DNA of 14,685 nucleotides from JBBQBQ01 sp038317685 (GCA_038317685.1 JBBQBQ010000072.1:1-14685), one strand, 5' to 3'; numbered from the stretch's first letter, positions 1 through 7,469 are shown. Numbers and translations: made by a program. The notes: generated by a model from the sequence alone, not told the origin.

Positions 1-808
1 GGGGGAGACGTGACAGGACATTGGTCAGGGCCTGGATGGCGAAAACCAGGCCGATGCGGCCCGCCCCTTCCCCCAGATCGTGGAGATGGAGAGGGATGAA
101 GGTCAGGAACATGCCGAAACCGAAGCAGCCGCCGAGGGTGACGAGGAGGCAGAGGTTGTAGCGGCGGTTATCTGCCAGTTCGACCAGTGCCGGCCACAGG
201 GCCGGACGGGAAGCAGGGGCCGGTTTCTCCCCCGGATGGGCCGGGAGGACCAGCAGAGTCAAGGGAACCATGGCCAAGGCCAGGGCGCCTGAGAGGAAGA
301 AGACGAAGCGGGGGCCGAAGGCCCCATCGAGAAAACCGCCGGCCGCGGGTCCGAGCATCATGGCAAGGTAGACGGCGATGGTATACCAGCCGAAGGCCCG
401 CCCGAGATGGGAGGCCGGTGCCAGATCGGCGACGTAGGACATCATCGCCGGCGCGAAGGCCGCCAGGCCGATACCGAACAGGAGGTAAAGTGCGATCAGC
501 TGCAGCGGGGTGGTGGTATAGGGGAGGATGAAGGCAGAAATTGCGATCAGCGTCATGCCGCCAAGGAGGACGTTGCGGCGGCCGACCCGGTCGGAGAGGA
601 GTCCGGCGGGGATTGACAGCAATCCGGCCATGAGCATGAAGACCGCGTTGATCGCCCCGACCTGCACCGCCGTGGCCCCGAGGGAGGTGGCATAGAGGGG
701 GACGATCGGCACCCGCAGATAGGAGCTGAAGAAGAAGGCAAAGCCGACCAGACAGCAGGTCAGCAGGAGGGCGGCGTAAGAGCGGGGACGGTGAAGAATG
801 ACAGGCAT
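1..808 (-). CDS. MFS transporter, 3' end outside the window
   Basis: Inner-membrane transporter of the major facilitator superfamily; the substrate cannot be told. About 269 N-terminal residues are present, and the frame runs open off the left edge. Several hydrophobic helices are visible, starting at about residues 11-30. The family motif A is clear as SDRVGRR at residues 72-78, in the loop between helices 2 and 3. A hydrophilic loop rich in Pro and Ala follows the sixth helix, at roughly residues 183-198, as expected for the centre of a 12-helix carrier of about 390-400 residues. The ATG at 806-808 is the natural start because the hydrophobic N-terminus follows at once, although the ribosome-binding site (GGGAATC) is weak. 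It lies 216 nt downstream of kup on the same strand, so it may have its own promoter. The overall look is that of drug/sugar-efflux type MFS proteins, but this is only a family-level call. Confidence 0.85.
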   Translation of the reverse strand, partial: MPVILHRPRSYAALLLTCCLVGFAFFFSSYLRVPIVPLYATSLGATAVQVGAINAVFMLMAGLLSIPAGLLSDRVGRRNVLLGGMTLIAISAFILPYTTTPLQLIALYLLFGIGLAAFAPAMMSYVADLAPASHLGRAFGWYTIAVYLAMMLGPAAGGFLDGAFGPRFVFFLSGALALAMVPLTLLVLPAHPGEKPAPASRPALWPALVELADNRRYNLCLLVTLGGCFGFGMFLTFIPLHLHDLGEGAGRIGLVFAIQALTNVLSRLP

Positions 809-837
809 GGGAAGATTCCCGGGGTAATTTTTCGGCC

Positions 838-866
838 AGAATCCCCCAATCGCGGGCCCCTGTCAA
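838..866 (-). promoter_or_regulatory. Possible promoter of the MFS gene
   Basis: On the minus strand a perfect TTGACA (861-866) is followed 17 nt later by GATTCT (838-843), 30 nt before the MFS start codon. The -35 box matches the sigma-70 consensus fully; the -10 box is poor. The rest of 809-1024 shows no convincing gene or terminator. Confidence 0.35.
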
Positions 867-1024
867 TGACCAAACAGCTCCCGGGACCCGCCTCCCGATT
901 CGGCCCGACAGGGGGAGTTCGGTCGTTCCCCGCACGGTGCGCAAGGCGAAGGACGACTGAGCTGTGAGCATCCGTCGGGCGGCGAGGATTACGACGGAGG
1001 CCCGCGACGCCAGCTCCGGCCGGG

Positions 1025-2944
1025 TCAGATCTCGACCTGCTGCCCCAATTCGACGACCTGGTCCTTGGGAATGTTGAAAAAGGCCGTCGCCCCAAGGGCA
1101 TTGCGGGAAAGGAAAGCAAAGAGTTTCTCTTGCCATTCCATCATCCCCGACACCCGCGGGGTGGAGATGATGGTCTCCCGGGCGAGGTAGTAGGTGGTCC
1201 GCTCCAGATCGACGGATAGACCCAAAGGCTCGCATTGGCGGAGCGCCACCGGAACGTTGGGGCTTTGCATGAACCCGTAGCGGACTATGACCTGGGCGAA
1301 CCCCAGGGGCAGGAGCTCGACCGTCACCCGGTCCGCCGCCGGCACCCGGGGGACCTCCTCGGTGACGACGGTGAGGATGACGACCTGCTGGTGGAGGACC
1401 TGATTGTGGATCAGGTGGTGATGGAGGATCGGGGGGGTGCCGGTGGCGCGACCGGCCATGAAGACCGCCGTCCCGGGGACCCGGTGGGGCGGATCGGCGG
1501 CGAGCTGATCGATGAACGCCGGCAACGACTCCTGACCGCCGCGCAGCATCCCCTTGAGGACCTCCCGCCCTCGCCGCCAGGTCGCCATGAGGGTGAAGAC
1601 GACGATCCCTGCCGCCAGGGGGAACCAGCCGCCGTGGGCGATTTTGAGGATGTTGGCGGCAAAGAAGGGGATGTCGACGGCGAGGAAAAGTCCGGCCAGG
1701 ACCGCAGCGAGTCCCGCCTTCCAATGCCAGCGTTTCACCATCAGGAAGAAGGCGAGGATGGTGGTGATGACCATGGTGGTGGTGACGGCCACGCCGTAGG
1801 CGCCGGCGAGATTGGTCGAAGAGCCGAAACCGAGGACCAGGGCGATGGTGACGAACATCATTCCATAGTTGATGCTGGGGAGATAGACCTGGCCGATCTC
1901 CTCGGAGGAGGTCTGGACCAGCCGGAAGCGGGGGCAGTAGCCGAGCTGCATTGCCTGGCGGGTGAGGGAGAAGGCACCGGAGATGACTGCCTGGGAGGCG
2001 ATGACCGTCGCCGCGGTGGAGAGGAGGACCAGGGGATAGAGGGCCCACCCCGGGGCCAGGTGATAAAAGGGCTCCGTCGTTTCCCCCGGTCGGACCAGGA
2101 GGAGAGCCCCCTGGCCGAAGTAATTGAGGAGCAGGGCGGGGAGGACCATGACGAACCAGGCCCAGCGGATCGGGCGGGGACCGAAATGTCCCATGTCGGC
2201 ATAGAGGGCCTCACCGCCGGTCACGACCAGGAAGACCGCACCGAGGGTGAAAAAGGCGAGGCGGCCGTTCTCGACAAAGAATCGGACCGCGTGCAGGGGG
2301 TTGACGGCGGCCAGGACTTCGGGGGCCTTCACGATTCCGCCGATACCGAGGACGGCGAGGATGGTGAACCAGACCGCCATCGCCGGGCCGAAGACGGCAC
2401 CAACCTTGGCCGTCCCCCGCTTTTGAAAGAGGAAGAGGGCAACCAGGATCACCACCGTCGTCGGCAGGACGAATCCCTGCAACTGGGGGGCAGCGACCTT
2501 GAGCCCTTCGACGGCACTCAGTACTGAAATCGCGGGGGTGATTACGCCGTCGCCGTAGAGAAGGGCTGCGCCGAAGAGGCCAAGGGGGAGGAGGTAACGC
2601 CGCTGGGTGGGAGAAAGATGGCGCGGCGGGGTGAGGAGGGCCAGGAGAGCGAGGATCCCTCCCTCCCCGCGGTTGTCGGCCCGGGTCAGGAAGAGGAGAT
2701 ACTTGATGGAGATGACCAGGGTCAACGCCCAGAAGACCAGAGAGAGGATACCGAGGACGTTCCCCGGGGTCGCCGCCAGGGGATGGCTGCCGTGGAAGCA
2801 CTCCCGGAGGGCATAAAGGGGGCTGGTCCCGATATCGCCGTAGACGACCCCGAGGGCGGCCAGGCTGAGCACGAAGGACGGACGAACGGTTCGGTCGGCC
2901 TGCGGGTCTTCTTGGGAGTTCTGAATGTTCCCAGGATGGTTCAA
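1025..2944 (-). CDS. kup: Low-affinity K+/H+ symporter Kup
   Basis: KUP/HAK/KT family potassium uptake protein of the inner membrane, importing K+ with protons. The 639-residue length fits bacterial Kup (about 620-630). The family signature LGVVYGDIGTSPLYALRECF sits at residues 32-51. It is followed by the typical run of about twelve membrane segments, with loop signatures such as ALLYGDGVITPAISVLSAVEG and GGEALYADMGHFG. The soluble C-terminal domain ends in a region rich in beta strands. The start is a TTG at 2942-2944, supported by an AGGAG ribosome-binding site 7 nt upstream (2952-2956); there is no in-frame ATG near the N-terminus. The AGGAG overlaps the stop codon of the old yellow enzyme gene, whose end is only 10 nt away, so the two genes are probably translated from one transcript. 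No strong hairpin follows the stop. Confidence 0.96.
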   Translation of the reverse strand: MNHPGNIQNSQEDPQADRTVRPSFVLSLAALGVVYGDIGTSPLYALRECFHGSHPLAATPGNVLGILSLVFWALTLVISIKYLLFLTRADNRGEGGILALLALLTPPRHLSPTQRRYLLPLGLFGAALLYGDGVITPAISVLSAVEGLKVAAPQLQGFVLPTTVVILVALFLFQKRGTAKVGAVFGPAMAVWFTILAVLGIGGIVKAPEVLAAVNPLHAVRFFVENGRLAFFTLGAVFLVVTGGEALYADMGHFGPRPIRWAWFVMVLPALLLNYFGQGALLLVRPGETTEPFYHLAPGWALYPLVLLSTAATVIASQAVISGAFSLTRQAMQLGYCPRFRLVQTSSEEIGQVYLPSINYGMMFVTIALVLGFGSSTNLAGAYGVAVTTTMVITTILAFFLMVKRWHWKAGLAAVLAGLFLAVDIPFFAANILKIAHGGWFPLAAGIVVFTLMATWRRGREVLKGMLRGGQESLPAFIDQLAADPPHRVPGTAVFMAGRATGTPPILHHHLIHNQVLHQQVVILTVVTEEVPRVPAADRVTVELLPLGFAQVIVRYGFMQSPNVPVALRQCEPLGLSVDLERTTYYLARETIISTPRVSGMMEWQEKLFAFLSRNALGATAFFNIPKDQVVELGQQVEI

Positions 2945-2951
2945 GGTGCGG

Positions 2952-2956
2952 CTCCT
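2952..2956 (-). promoter_or_regulatory. Ribosome-binding site deciding the TTG start of kup
   Basis: AGGAG on the minus strand lies 7 nt before the TTG at 2942-2944. Its first two bases are the last two of the TAG stop codon (2955-2957) of the upstream oxidoreductase gene, an arrangement that suits translational coupling. Confidence 0.7.
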
Positions 2957-4019
2957 AGCGTTTGGCCCGCTGGTACTGCTCCGGCCAGGGGAGATCGACG
3001 CCGAGGGCGCTCGCCGCGTGCAGAGGCCAATAGGGGTCGCGCAGGAGTTCCCGGGCCAGGAAGACCGCGTCGGCCTGGCCGGTGGCGACGATCTGCTCGG
3101 CCTGAACCGGAGCGGTGATGAAGCCGACCGCCCCGGTGGCGATGCCGGCCTCCCGCCGGATGGCGGCGGCGAAGGGGACCTGGAAACCTGGCCCGGCCGG
3201 GATCGACTCGTCGGGGCTAATGGCTCCGGACGAGCAGTCGATGAGATCGATGCCGAGGGCTTGCAGCTCCCGGGAAAGGATGACCGACTGCGCCAGATCC
3301 CACCCTCCTTCTGTCCAGTCGGTCACCGAAAGACGCGCGAAGACCGGGCGGTCCTGCGGCCACGCCGCCCGCACCGCTCGCGCCACCCGCAGGGGGAACC
3401 TCAGCCGGTTTTCGAGAGAACCGCCAAAAGCGTCGCTGCGGCGGTTGGCATGGGGTGAAAGAAACTGGTGAAGCAGGTAGCCGTGGGCCATGTGGACCTC
3501 CACGACCTCGAAACCGGCGGCCAAGGCGCGGCCGGCGGCGGCGGAAAAACGGGCCTCGATCCGGTCCAGGTCCTCCACCGTCAACTCTCGCGGCAGAGAA
3601 CGGCCCGGGGCAAAGAGGACCGGGCTCGGGGCAAGGGGCTGCCAGCCACCCCCTTCCGGGAGCAGGAAGCCGCCGCCCCGCCACGGTACATCGGTGGAGG
3701 CCTTGCGCCCGGCATGGCCGAGTTGAATGGCGGGAATCGCCCCGTGGGCGCGGAGGAAGCGGGTGATCGGCCGGAACGCTTCGGCCTGCCGGTCGTCCCA
3801 GAGCCCCGAATCATGGGGGCTGATGCGCCCCTCGGGGGAGACCGCCGTCGCCTCGACCATGACCAGGCCGGCGCCGCCGACGGCGCGGCTGCCGAGATGG
3901 ACCAGGTGCCAGTCGTTGGCGACCCCGTCGAGGCTCGAATACATGCACATGGGGGCGACGAAGATTCGGTTCCTGAAGGTGACGCCCCGCAGGCTGAAGG
4001 GGGTAAAGAGCTGACTCAT
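2955..4019 (-). CDS. NADH:flavin oxidoreductase, YqjM-like old yellow enzyme
   Basis: FMN-dependent ene-reductase of the old yellow enzyme family, class III (YqjM/thermophilic-like). It would be a cytoplasmic NAD(P)H-dependent reductase of activated C=C bonds; the natural substrate is unknown. The 354-residue length fits. Visible active-site elements are VAPMCMYSS at 21-29, with Cys25 as the FMN-tuning cysteine of the YqjM class and Tyr27; the substrate-binding pair His176 and His179 with Tyr181 in HMAHGYLLHQF; and Arg228. The C-terminus LLRDPYWPLHAA (325-336) and the final WPEQYQRAKR are typical of the class. I chose the ATG at 4017-4019 because GGAGG lies 5 nt upstream and MSQLFTPF is where homologs begin. 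The frame stays open 105 nt further upstream, but that stretch runs into the hflC terminator. It is likely cotranscribed with kup, 10 nt downstream; the biological link between the two is not obvious. Confidence 0.95.
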   Translation of the reverse strand: MSQLFTPFSLRGVTFRNRIFVAPMCMYSSLDGVANDWHLVHLGSRAVGGAGLVMVEATAVSPEGRISPHDSGLWDDRQAEAFRPITRFLRAHGAIPAIQLGHAGRKASTDVPWRGGGFLLPEGGGWQPLAPSPVLFAPGRSLPRELTVEDLDRIEARFSAAAGRALAAGFEVVEVHMAHGYLLHQFLSPHANRRSDAFGGSLENRLRFPLRVARAVRAAWPQDRPVFARLSVTDWTEGGWDLAQSVILSRELQALGIDLIDCSSGAISPDESIPAGPGFQVPFAAAIRREAGIATGAVGFITAPVQAEQIVATGQADAVFLARELLRDPYWPLHAASALGVDLPWPEQYQRAKR

Positions 4020-4082
4020 GGCAACCTCCGTGTCGCTGTTGTCATGGAAGTTTACCAGTCTTTCCGGGCGGAAGGAGCGTGG

Positions 4083-4122
4083 TGAAAAGAAAAAGCCAAG
4101 GCGACCCTTGGGCCGCCCTGGC
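4083..4122 (-). terminator. Rho-independent terminator after hflC
   Basis: The arms 4095-4103 and 4114-4122 pair over 9 bp with one mismatch around a 10-nt loop. In the minus-strand transcript the stem is followed by a T-rich run (TTTTTCTTTTC, 4083-4094). It lies 71 nt beyond the hflC stop and separates hflKC from the oxidoreductase-kup pair. Confidence 0.8.
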
Positions 4123-4193
4123 AATTGGAGTTGAAACCTGGTGGTTGTCGCGGCCCGTCAAGCCGCCCGGCTGGCCCGCCGAACGTTCACGAT

Positions 4194-5123
4194 TTACCGT
4201 GATTGCTGCAGGTAACGATAGAATTCGGCATCGGTGGAGAGGATCAGGCGGCCATTGCTGCCGACCGCCTTCCGGTACGATTCGAGGGTCCGGACGAAGG
4301 CGTAGAAGTCGGCGTCGCGACCATAGGCGGCGGCATAGATGGCGGCGGCCTTGGCATCGGCCTCGCCGCGAATCTCGACCGAATGACGGTAGGCTTCGGA
4401 CTCGATCCCTTTGAGTTCTTTCTGCATCTGTCCCAGGATGTCGGCCTTCTCCCCCTCGCCTTCGGAGCGATACTGAGCCGCCACCTTCTTGCGCTCGGAG
4501 ATCATCCGCTCGTAGACCCGTTGCCGCACCTGCTCGACATAGTTGATCCTTTTGATTTGCACGTCGATCAATTCAATGCCGTATTCCGGGGTGCTGGCCC
4601 TGGCCTGCTGCAGAATGTCGGCGAGAATCTGTTCGCGGCCGATCAGGTCGGCGCTGTTGATCGCCACCCCTTCCAGATCGACCAGTTCACGGGTCCCTTC
4701 GGGGGCCTTGTAATCCTTGCCCCGCACCAGTTCCATCAGCAGATGCCCGGAAACGGCGTCCCGCACCACCGAATCGAGGATGTCGTCGAGGCGGCTCTGG
4801 GCGCCGCGTTCGGTCGCCACCGTTTTGTAGAAAAGCAGGGGATCGGTAATGCTCCAGCGGGCGGTGGTATCGATCCAGATGTACTTCTTGTCCTTGGTCG
4901 GGATCTGGTTCGGGTCGCCGTCCCATTTCATGATCCGTTTCTGGAAGCGGCGCACCTCCTGCAGCAGCGGGGTCTTGAAATGGATGCCGGCCTGTTTGAT
5001 GTCTCCGACCGGTTTGCCGAACTGGGTGACCAGCGCCTGCTCACCTTCTTCGACGATGAAGAGCCCGCCCAGGGCCAACAACAGGCCTACGACGACCACA
5101 ACGATGATGATTGGTTTCTTCAT
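4194..5123 (-). CDS. hflC: HflC, FtsH-associated band 7 (SPFH) membrane protein
   Basis: Partner of HflK. The HflKC complex is a large membrane-anchored SPFH assembly that surrounds and modulates the FtsH protease in the inner membrane; most of it faces the periplasm. The 309-residue length fits the family (about 290-330). One N-terminal membrane anchor at residues 4-24 is followed by the band 7 domain starting with EEGEQALVTQFGKPV (25-39). A long charged helical region follows (about 205-270: VYERMISERKKVAAQYRSEG, then an alanine-rich stretch). The C-terminus FYRYLQQSR is typical of HflC. Its ATG overlaps the hflK stop by 4 nt (ATGA), so the two are translationally coupled. A terminator follows at 4083-4122, making this the last gene of its operon. 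Confidence 0.97.
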   Translation of the reverse strand: MKKPIIIVVVVVGLLLALGGLFIVEEGEQALVTQFGKPVGDIKQAGIHFKTPLLQEVRRFQKRIMKWDGDPNQIPTKDKKYIWIDTTARWSITDPLLFYKTVATERGAQSRLDDILDSVVRDAVSGHLLMELVRGKDYKAPEGTRELVDLEGVAINSADLIGREQILADILQQARASTPEYGIELIDVQIKRINYVEQVRQRVYERMISERKKVAAQYRSEGEGEKADILGQMQKELKGIESEAYRHSVEIRGEADAKAAAIYAAAYGRDADFYAFVRTLESYRKAVGSNGRLILSTDAEFYRYLQQSR

Positions 5124-6148
5124 GGGGTCGCCCCGCCTTTCTTGTCGCTGCGCAAGGGCAACAGCGGCAGGGCCGCGGTCCCCTTTTTATCCATGATGTA
5201 AACCTCCTCCAGCTTCGGCAGAATCTCCTCCATGGTTTCCAGGTAGAGTCGCCGTCTCGTCACCTCGGGGGCTTTGCGGTATTCGGTGAGGAGCGCCAGA
5301 AAGCGATTGGTTTCGCCTTCGGCCTTGTTGGTCCGTTCGATGGCATACCCTTCGGCTTCCTGGATGGTGGCGTTGGCAACCCCCTTGGCCTTGGGGACCT
5401 CGCGGTTGTACTGCTCGCGGGCCTGAAAGACCAGGCTCTCTTTCTGCTGCTCGGCTTCGTTGACTTCGTTGAAGGCCGCCTTGACCGCCTCCGGCGGGTT
5501 GACGTCCTGGAACTTGACGGTGACGATGCGCACCCCGATATCGTAGGCGTTGAGGATCGTCTGCATCTCCTTCTCAATCTCTCCGGCCAACTCTGCCCGT
5601 TCGGTGGTGAGCACTTCGGTGACGTTGGAGTTGCCGACGACCTTGCGCACCACCGCTTCGGAGATGTCGCGGATCGTCTCTTCGGGGGCGTGGATCCGGA
5701 ACAGGAACTTGTAGGGATCGGCGATCTGGTACTGAACGATCCATTCGATATCGCTGACGTTGAGGTCGCCGGTCAGGGTCAACGATTCTTCGTCGAGATC
5801 TTTCTTCGAGTAGACGGTGCGGACCCCGGCGAGGACGGTGCGAAAACCGAATTCCTCTTTGAGCACCCGCCCGGTCTTCACCAGATAGACCCGGTCGATG
5901 CCGAACGGAAGTTTGAAGTGCAGCCCCGGTTCGGAGAAGGTGCTGAATCGCCCGAAGCGCAGCAGCACCCCGGTTTCCTCGGTGCCGACCTGATAAAAAC
6001 TGGTGCTGCCGCCGACCAGCAGCACCACCAGCAGGATGATCCACACCAGACTTGCTCCCGGCAGACGAAATCCTTTGAAGCGGTTGGCCAGCTCAGCGAT
6101 CTTTTTCTCCACCTCAGCCCCCCCCTTTTCCCATTGCCAATCCTGCAT
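5120..6148 (-). CDS. hflK: HflK, FtsH-associated band 7 (SPFH) membrane protein
   Basis: Larger subunit of the HflKC modulator of FtsH, anchored in the inner membrane. With the start used here it has 342 residues. A short charged cytoplasmic segment (1-30) precedes a single membrane helix at about 34-48. The band 7 domain starts with FYQVGTEETGVLLRFGRF (51-68), and the usual HflK helical segment rich in Glu, Ala and Lys follows. The C-terminus (EEVYIMDKKGTAALPLLPL) also fits. The ATG at 6146-6148 is preferred over an in-frame ATG 33 nt upstream because GGGAGG (6153-6158) lies 4 nt before it. E. coli HflK has a longer Gly/Pro-rich N-terminus that is absent here, as in many non-enteric bacteria. 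The gene overlaps hflC by 4 nt and sits 77 nt after the cytochrome gene without an evident terminator between them. Confidence 0.96.
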   Translation of the reverse strand: MQDWQWEKGGAEVEKKIAELANRFKGFRLPGASLVWIILLVVLLVGGSTSFYQVGTEETGVLLRFGRFSTFSEPGLHFKLPFGIDRVYLVKTGRVLKEEFGFRTVLAGVRTVYSKKDLDEESLTLTGDLNVSDIEWIVQYQIADPYKFLFRIHAPEETIRDISEAVVRKVVGNSNVTEVLTTERAELAGEIEKEMQTILNAYDIGVRIVTVKFQDVNPPEAVKAAFNEVNEAEQQKESLVFQAREQYNREVPKAKGVANATIQEAEGYAIERTNKAEGETNRFLALLTEYRKAPEVTRRRLYLETMEEILPKLEEVYIMDKKGTAALPLLPLRSDKKGGATP

Positions 6149-6225
6149 GCATCCTCCCTGGTGAATGGGCACGAACCCCATCGGTGGTTATGCCGGTTCC
6201 AGAAACGTTCCCGGGACCCCGGTTT

Positions 6226-6792
6226 CTACTTCTTATGACAGCCGGCGCAGGCCGTCGGAGCCTGGCCGCCGCTGGCCTGATGACACCCCTTGCAGAGGCT
6301 GTGGGCGAATGCCTTGGTGATGACCAGCTTCTGCGGCGGGTCGCTCGGATGGCACTTGCCGCAGGCCAGGCGGCTCGCGTGTTCGGCGTGCCTGAAGGTC
6401 ACTTTCCCCATCGAGGCGGCGTAGGTAACCAGATCGGGACCCTTGGAGGCCGGTTTGACTGGCTCCGCTGCGACCGGTGCGGCGGGCGGGGAAACTTCCT
6501 GCTTGACGATGGCGACGGCCTCACCGGCGGTCGTTTTAACGGCGTCCGCGACTACTGCCGCCTCTTTCTTGACTTCCTTGAACTCCTTTTTCGCTTCCTG
6601 CTTGACCTCGCCGACCGTTTCCTGAAACTGCTGCTTCGCTTCGGCCTTCATCTCCCTGGAAGGCTGGGAAGAGGGCTGCGGCTCACGGACGGCAGGCTTG
6701 GCCGCTTCCTGCGGCGGCGGTGATTCCTTCGAACAGGCGCTCATGAAGCAGATGGCCAGCAGGGCCGCGAATATCGTCGTAATCGATCGCAT
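6226..6792 (-). CDS. Lipoprotein with PpcA-like triheme cytochrome c7 domain on a hendecad-repeat stalk
   Basis: Predicted lipid-anchored electron carrier, 188 residues. A lipoprotein signal peptide (1-19) ends in a lipobox-like FMSAC with Cys20; Met at -3 is less common than Leu. A Pro/Ala/Glu linker (24-46) leads to a charged helical stretch (48-100) built of five 11-residue units with Lys at 53, 64, 75, 86 and 97. A second Pro/Ala linker (101-117) follows. The C-terminal 70 residues form the heme domain: VTFRHAEH (131-138), CGKCH (144-148), CKGCH (167-171) and CAGCHKK (182-188). His135, His138 and His164 match the distal ligands of Geobacter PpcA-family cytochromes, giving three bis-His hemes. 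PpcA itself is a soluble periplasmic protein of about 70 residues without anchor or stalk. The ATG at 6790-6792 has GGAGG 8 nt upstream; an in-frame GTG 9 nt earlier is less well placed. Neighbours are a UPF0158 gene upstream and hflKC downstream on the same strand. Confidence 0.9.
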   Translation of the reverse strand: MRSITTIFAALLAICFMSACSKESPPPQEAAKPAVREPQPSSQPSREMKAEAKQQFQETVGEVKQEAKKEFKEVKKEAAVVADAVKTTAGEAVAIVKQEVSPPAAPVAAEPVKPASKGPDLVTYAASMGKVTFRHAEHASRLACGKCHPSDPPQKLVITKAFAHSLCKGCHQASGGQAPTACAGCHKK

Positions 6793-6844
6793 GACGGTCA
6801 CCTCCCATGGGAAACGGGTTTAAAATCCTTCCAAGGGTATCATG

Positions 6845-6863
6845 CCTGGCCCGAGGCGCCAGG
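6845..6863. repeat. Small hairpin between the UPF0158 and cytochrome genes
   Basis: CCTGGC (6845-6850) and GCCAGG (6858-6863) form a 6-bp stem with a 7-nt loop, just past the UPF0158 stop. No T-run follows on the minus strand, so termination is not supported; it may do nothing. Confidence 0.3.
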
Positions 6864-6872
6864 GGGCGGAAG

Positions 6873-7289
6873 TCAATTGCCTGATGACAGGCCAAGCCCC
6901 TGAGCCACACACCACTGCCTCAGCAGCGCCTTCATGCGCTCGTCCTCGAAGACCTGCCAGGCCTCCAGCAGATGCCGGCGGCGCAGCAGTTCCTTGACGT
7001 TGCGGAAGGCACCGGAGCGGGTGAAGAAGGCCTCGACCCGCGCCAGTTCCGCCGGGCAGTGGCTCTGGATAAACTCCAGCAGCAGCGGCTTCCCCGGATC
7101 GAGGTCCTGGCGCCGGGGGATTTGCAGGTAGTCCGGGTCAGTTTCGGCCCCGGCGGGGCAATCGTCGAACCCGGCCTTGAGCGAGGCGAGAAAGACCTGG
7201 CCGGTCGGACGGTGGACCATGGCCCGCCGCTCGCCGGGGGGGGCGTCGCTGACATAGTGGAAAGCATCGTCGATCGTATCGTAGGCCAT
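6873..7289 (-). CDS. UPF0158 family protein
   Basis: Member of the UPF0158 family of small cytosolic bacterial proteins with no established function; 138 residues. Family features visible are the N-terminal segment with a short beta pair (AMVHRPTGQVFL, 23-34), YLQIPRR (54-60), the LLLEFIQSH stretch (69-77), and the most conserved block RSGAFRNVKELL (91-102). That block is followed by LLEAWQVFEDERMKALLRQW (107-126). The ATG at 7287-7289 has GGAG 5 nt upstream. It is divergent from trkA across a 267-nt control region and could be first gene of a UPF0158-cytochrome-hflK-hflC transcript, since the downstream gap is 80 nt and no clear terminator is seen. The family is recognised from pattern memory; function remains open. 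Confidence 0.75.
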   Translation of the reverse strand: MAYDTIDDAFHYVSDAPPGERRAMVHRPTGQVFLASLKAGFDDCPAGAETDPDYLQIPRRQDLDPGKPLLLEFIQSHCPAELARVEAFFTRSGAFRNVKELLRRRHLLEAWQVFEDERMKALLRQWCVAQGLGLSSGN

Positions 7290-7382
7290 GGGAGCTCCGC
7301 AGGGTCGCCCTGGAATAGAGATGGACGGATTCGTGGTCAGACCTTAACATACCTGAGCGGTCACCGACAGCGGCAAAGGCCG

Positions 7383-7420
7383 CGCTCCCCCAAGCGCCGG
7401 CGCCGGCGGTTGGGGGAGCG
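7383..7420. repeat. Large inverted repeat in the divergent UPF0158/trkA control region
   Basis: Arms 7383-7393 and 7410-7420 pair perfectly over 11 bp (CGCTCCCCCAA / TTGGGGGAGCG). The 16 nt between them contain a perfect 14-nt palindrome (CGCCGGCGCCGGCG), so the hairpin can extend almost to the centre. No gene ends here on either strand, so it is not placed as an ordinary terminator. It may be an operator, an mRNA leader structure ahead of trkA, or a protein-binding site. Confidence 0.6.
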
Positions 7421-7463
7421 GCACGGCGGGGCGGTTGTTTGGTCTCGTCATTCTGAAGGTTTT

Positions 7464-7469
7464 TATAGT
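7464..7469 (+). promoter_or_regulatory. Possible -10 box of the trkA operon
   Basis: TATAGT fits the sigma-70 -10 consensus in five of six bases and lies in a locally AT-rich spot 88 nt before the trkA start. No good -35 box lies 17 nt upstream (the nearest is TTGGTC with 19-nt spacing), so the call is weak. Confidence 0.3.

Noticed and set aside
880..1000. GC-rich inverted segments downstream of kup as a terminator
   Set aside because: Only imperfect pairings were found and no T-run follows on the minus strand.
168..2048. A 626-codon minus-strand open frame running across the MFS and kup genes
   Set aside because: Its translation is Pro/Arg/Gly-rich without domains and it lies in another frame of two well-recognised genes; it is an effect of high GC.
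1235..2527. A 430-codon plus-strand open frame opposite kup
   Set aside because: It is antisense to a clear Kup protein and its product is an Asp/Glu/Gly-rich low-complexity chain.
4020..4124. Upstream extension of the old yellow enzyme to an earlier ATG at 4122-4124
   Set aside because: The extra 35 residues are not family-like, the stretch overlaps the hflC terminator, and the inner ATG has a far better GGAGG site.
6149..6181. Earlier ATG for hflK, adding 11 residues
   Set aside because: The GGGAGG site is placed for the ATG at 6146-6148 and the added residues show no family similarity.
6201..6228. Hairpin overlapping the cytochrome stop codon as a terminator
   Set aside because: Outer arms of 6 bp (AGAAAC/GTTTCT) and a short inner stem can form, but there is no T-run after it on the minus strand.
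6350..6362. TGGCAC...TTGC as a sigma-54 promoter
   Set aside because: The two halves are adjacent without the 4-5 nt spacer needed, and the bases are part of the heme-motif coding sequence.
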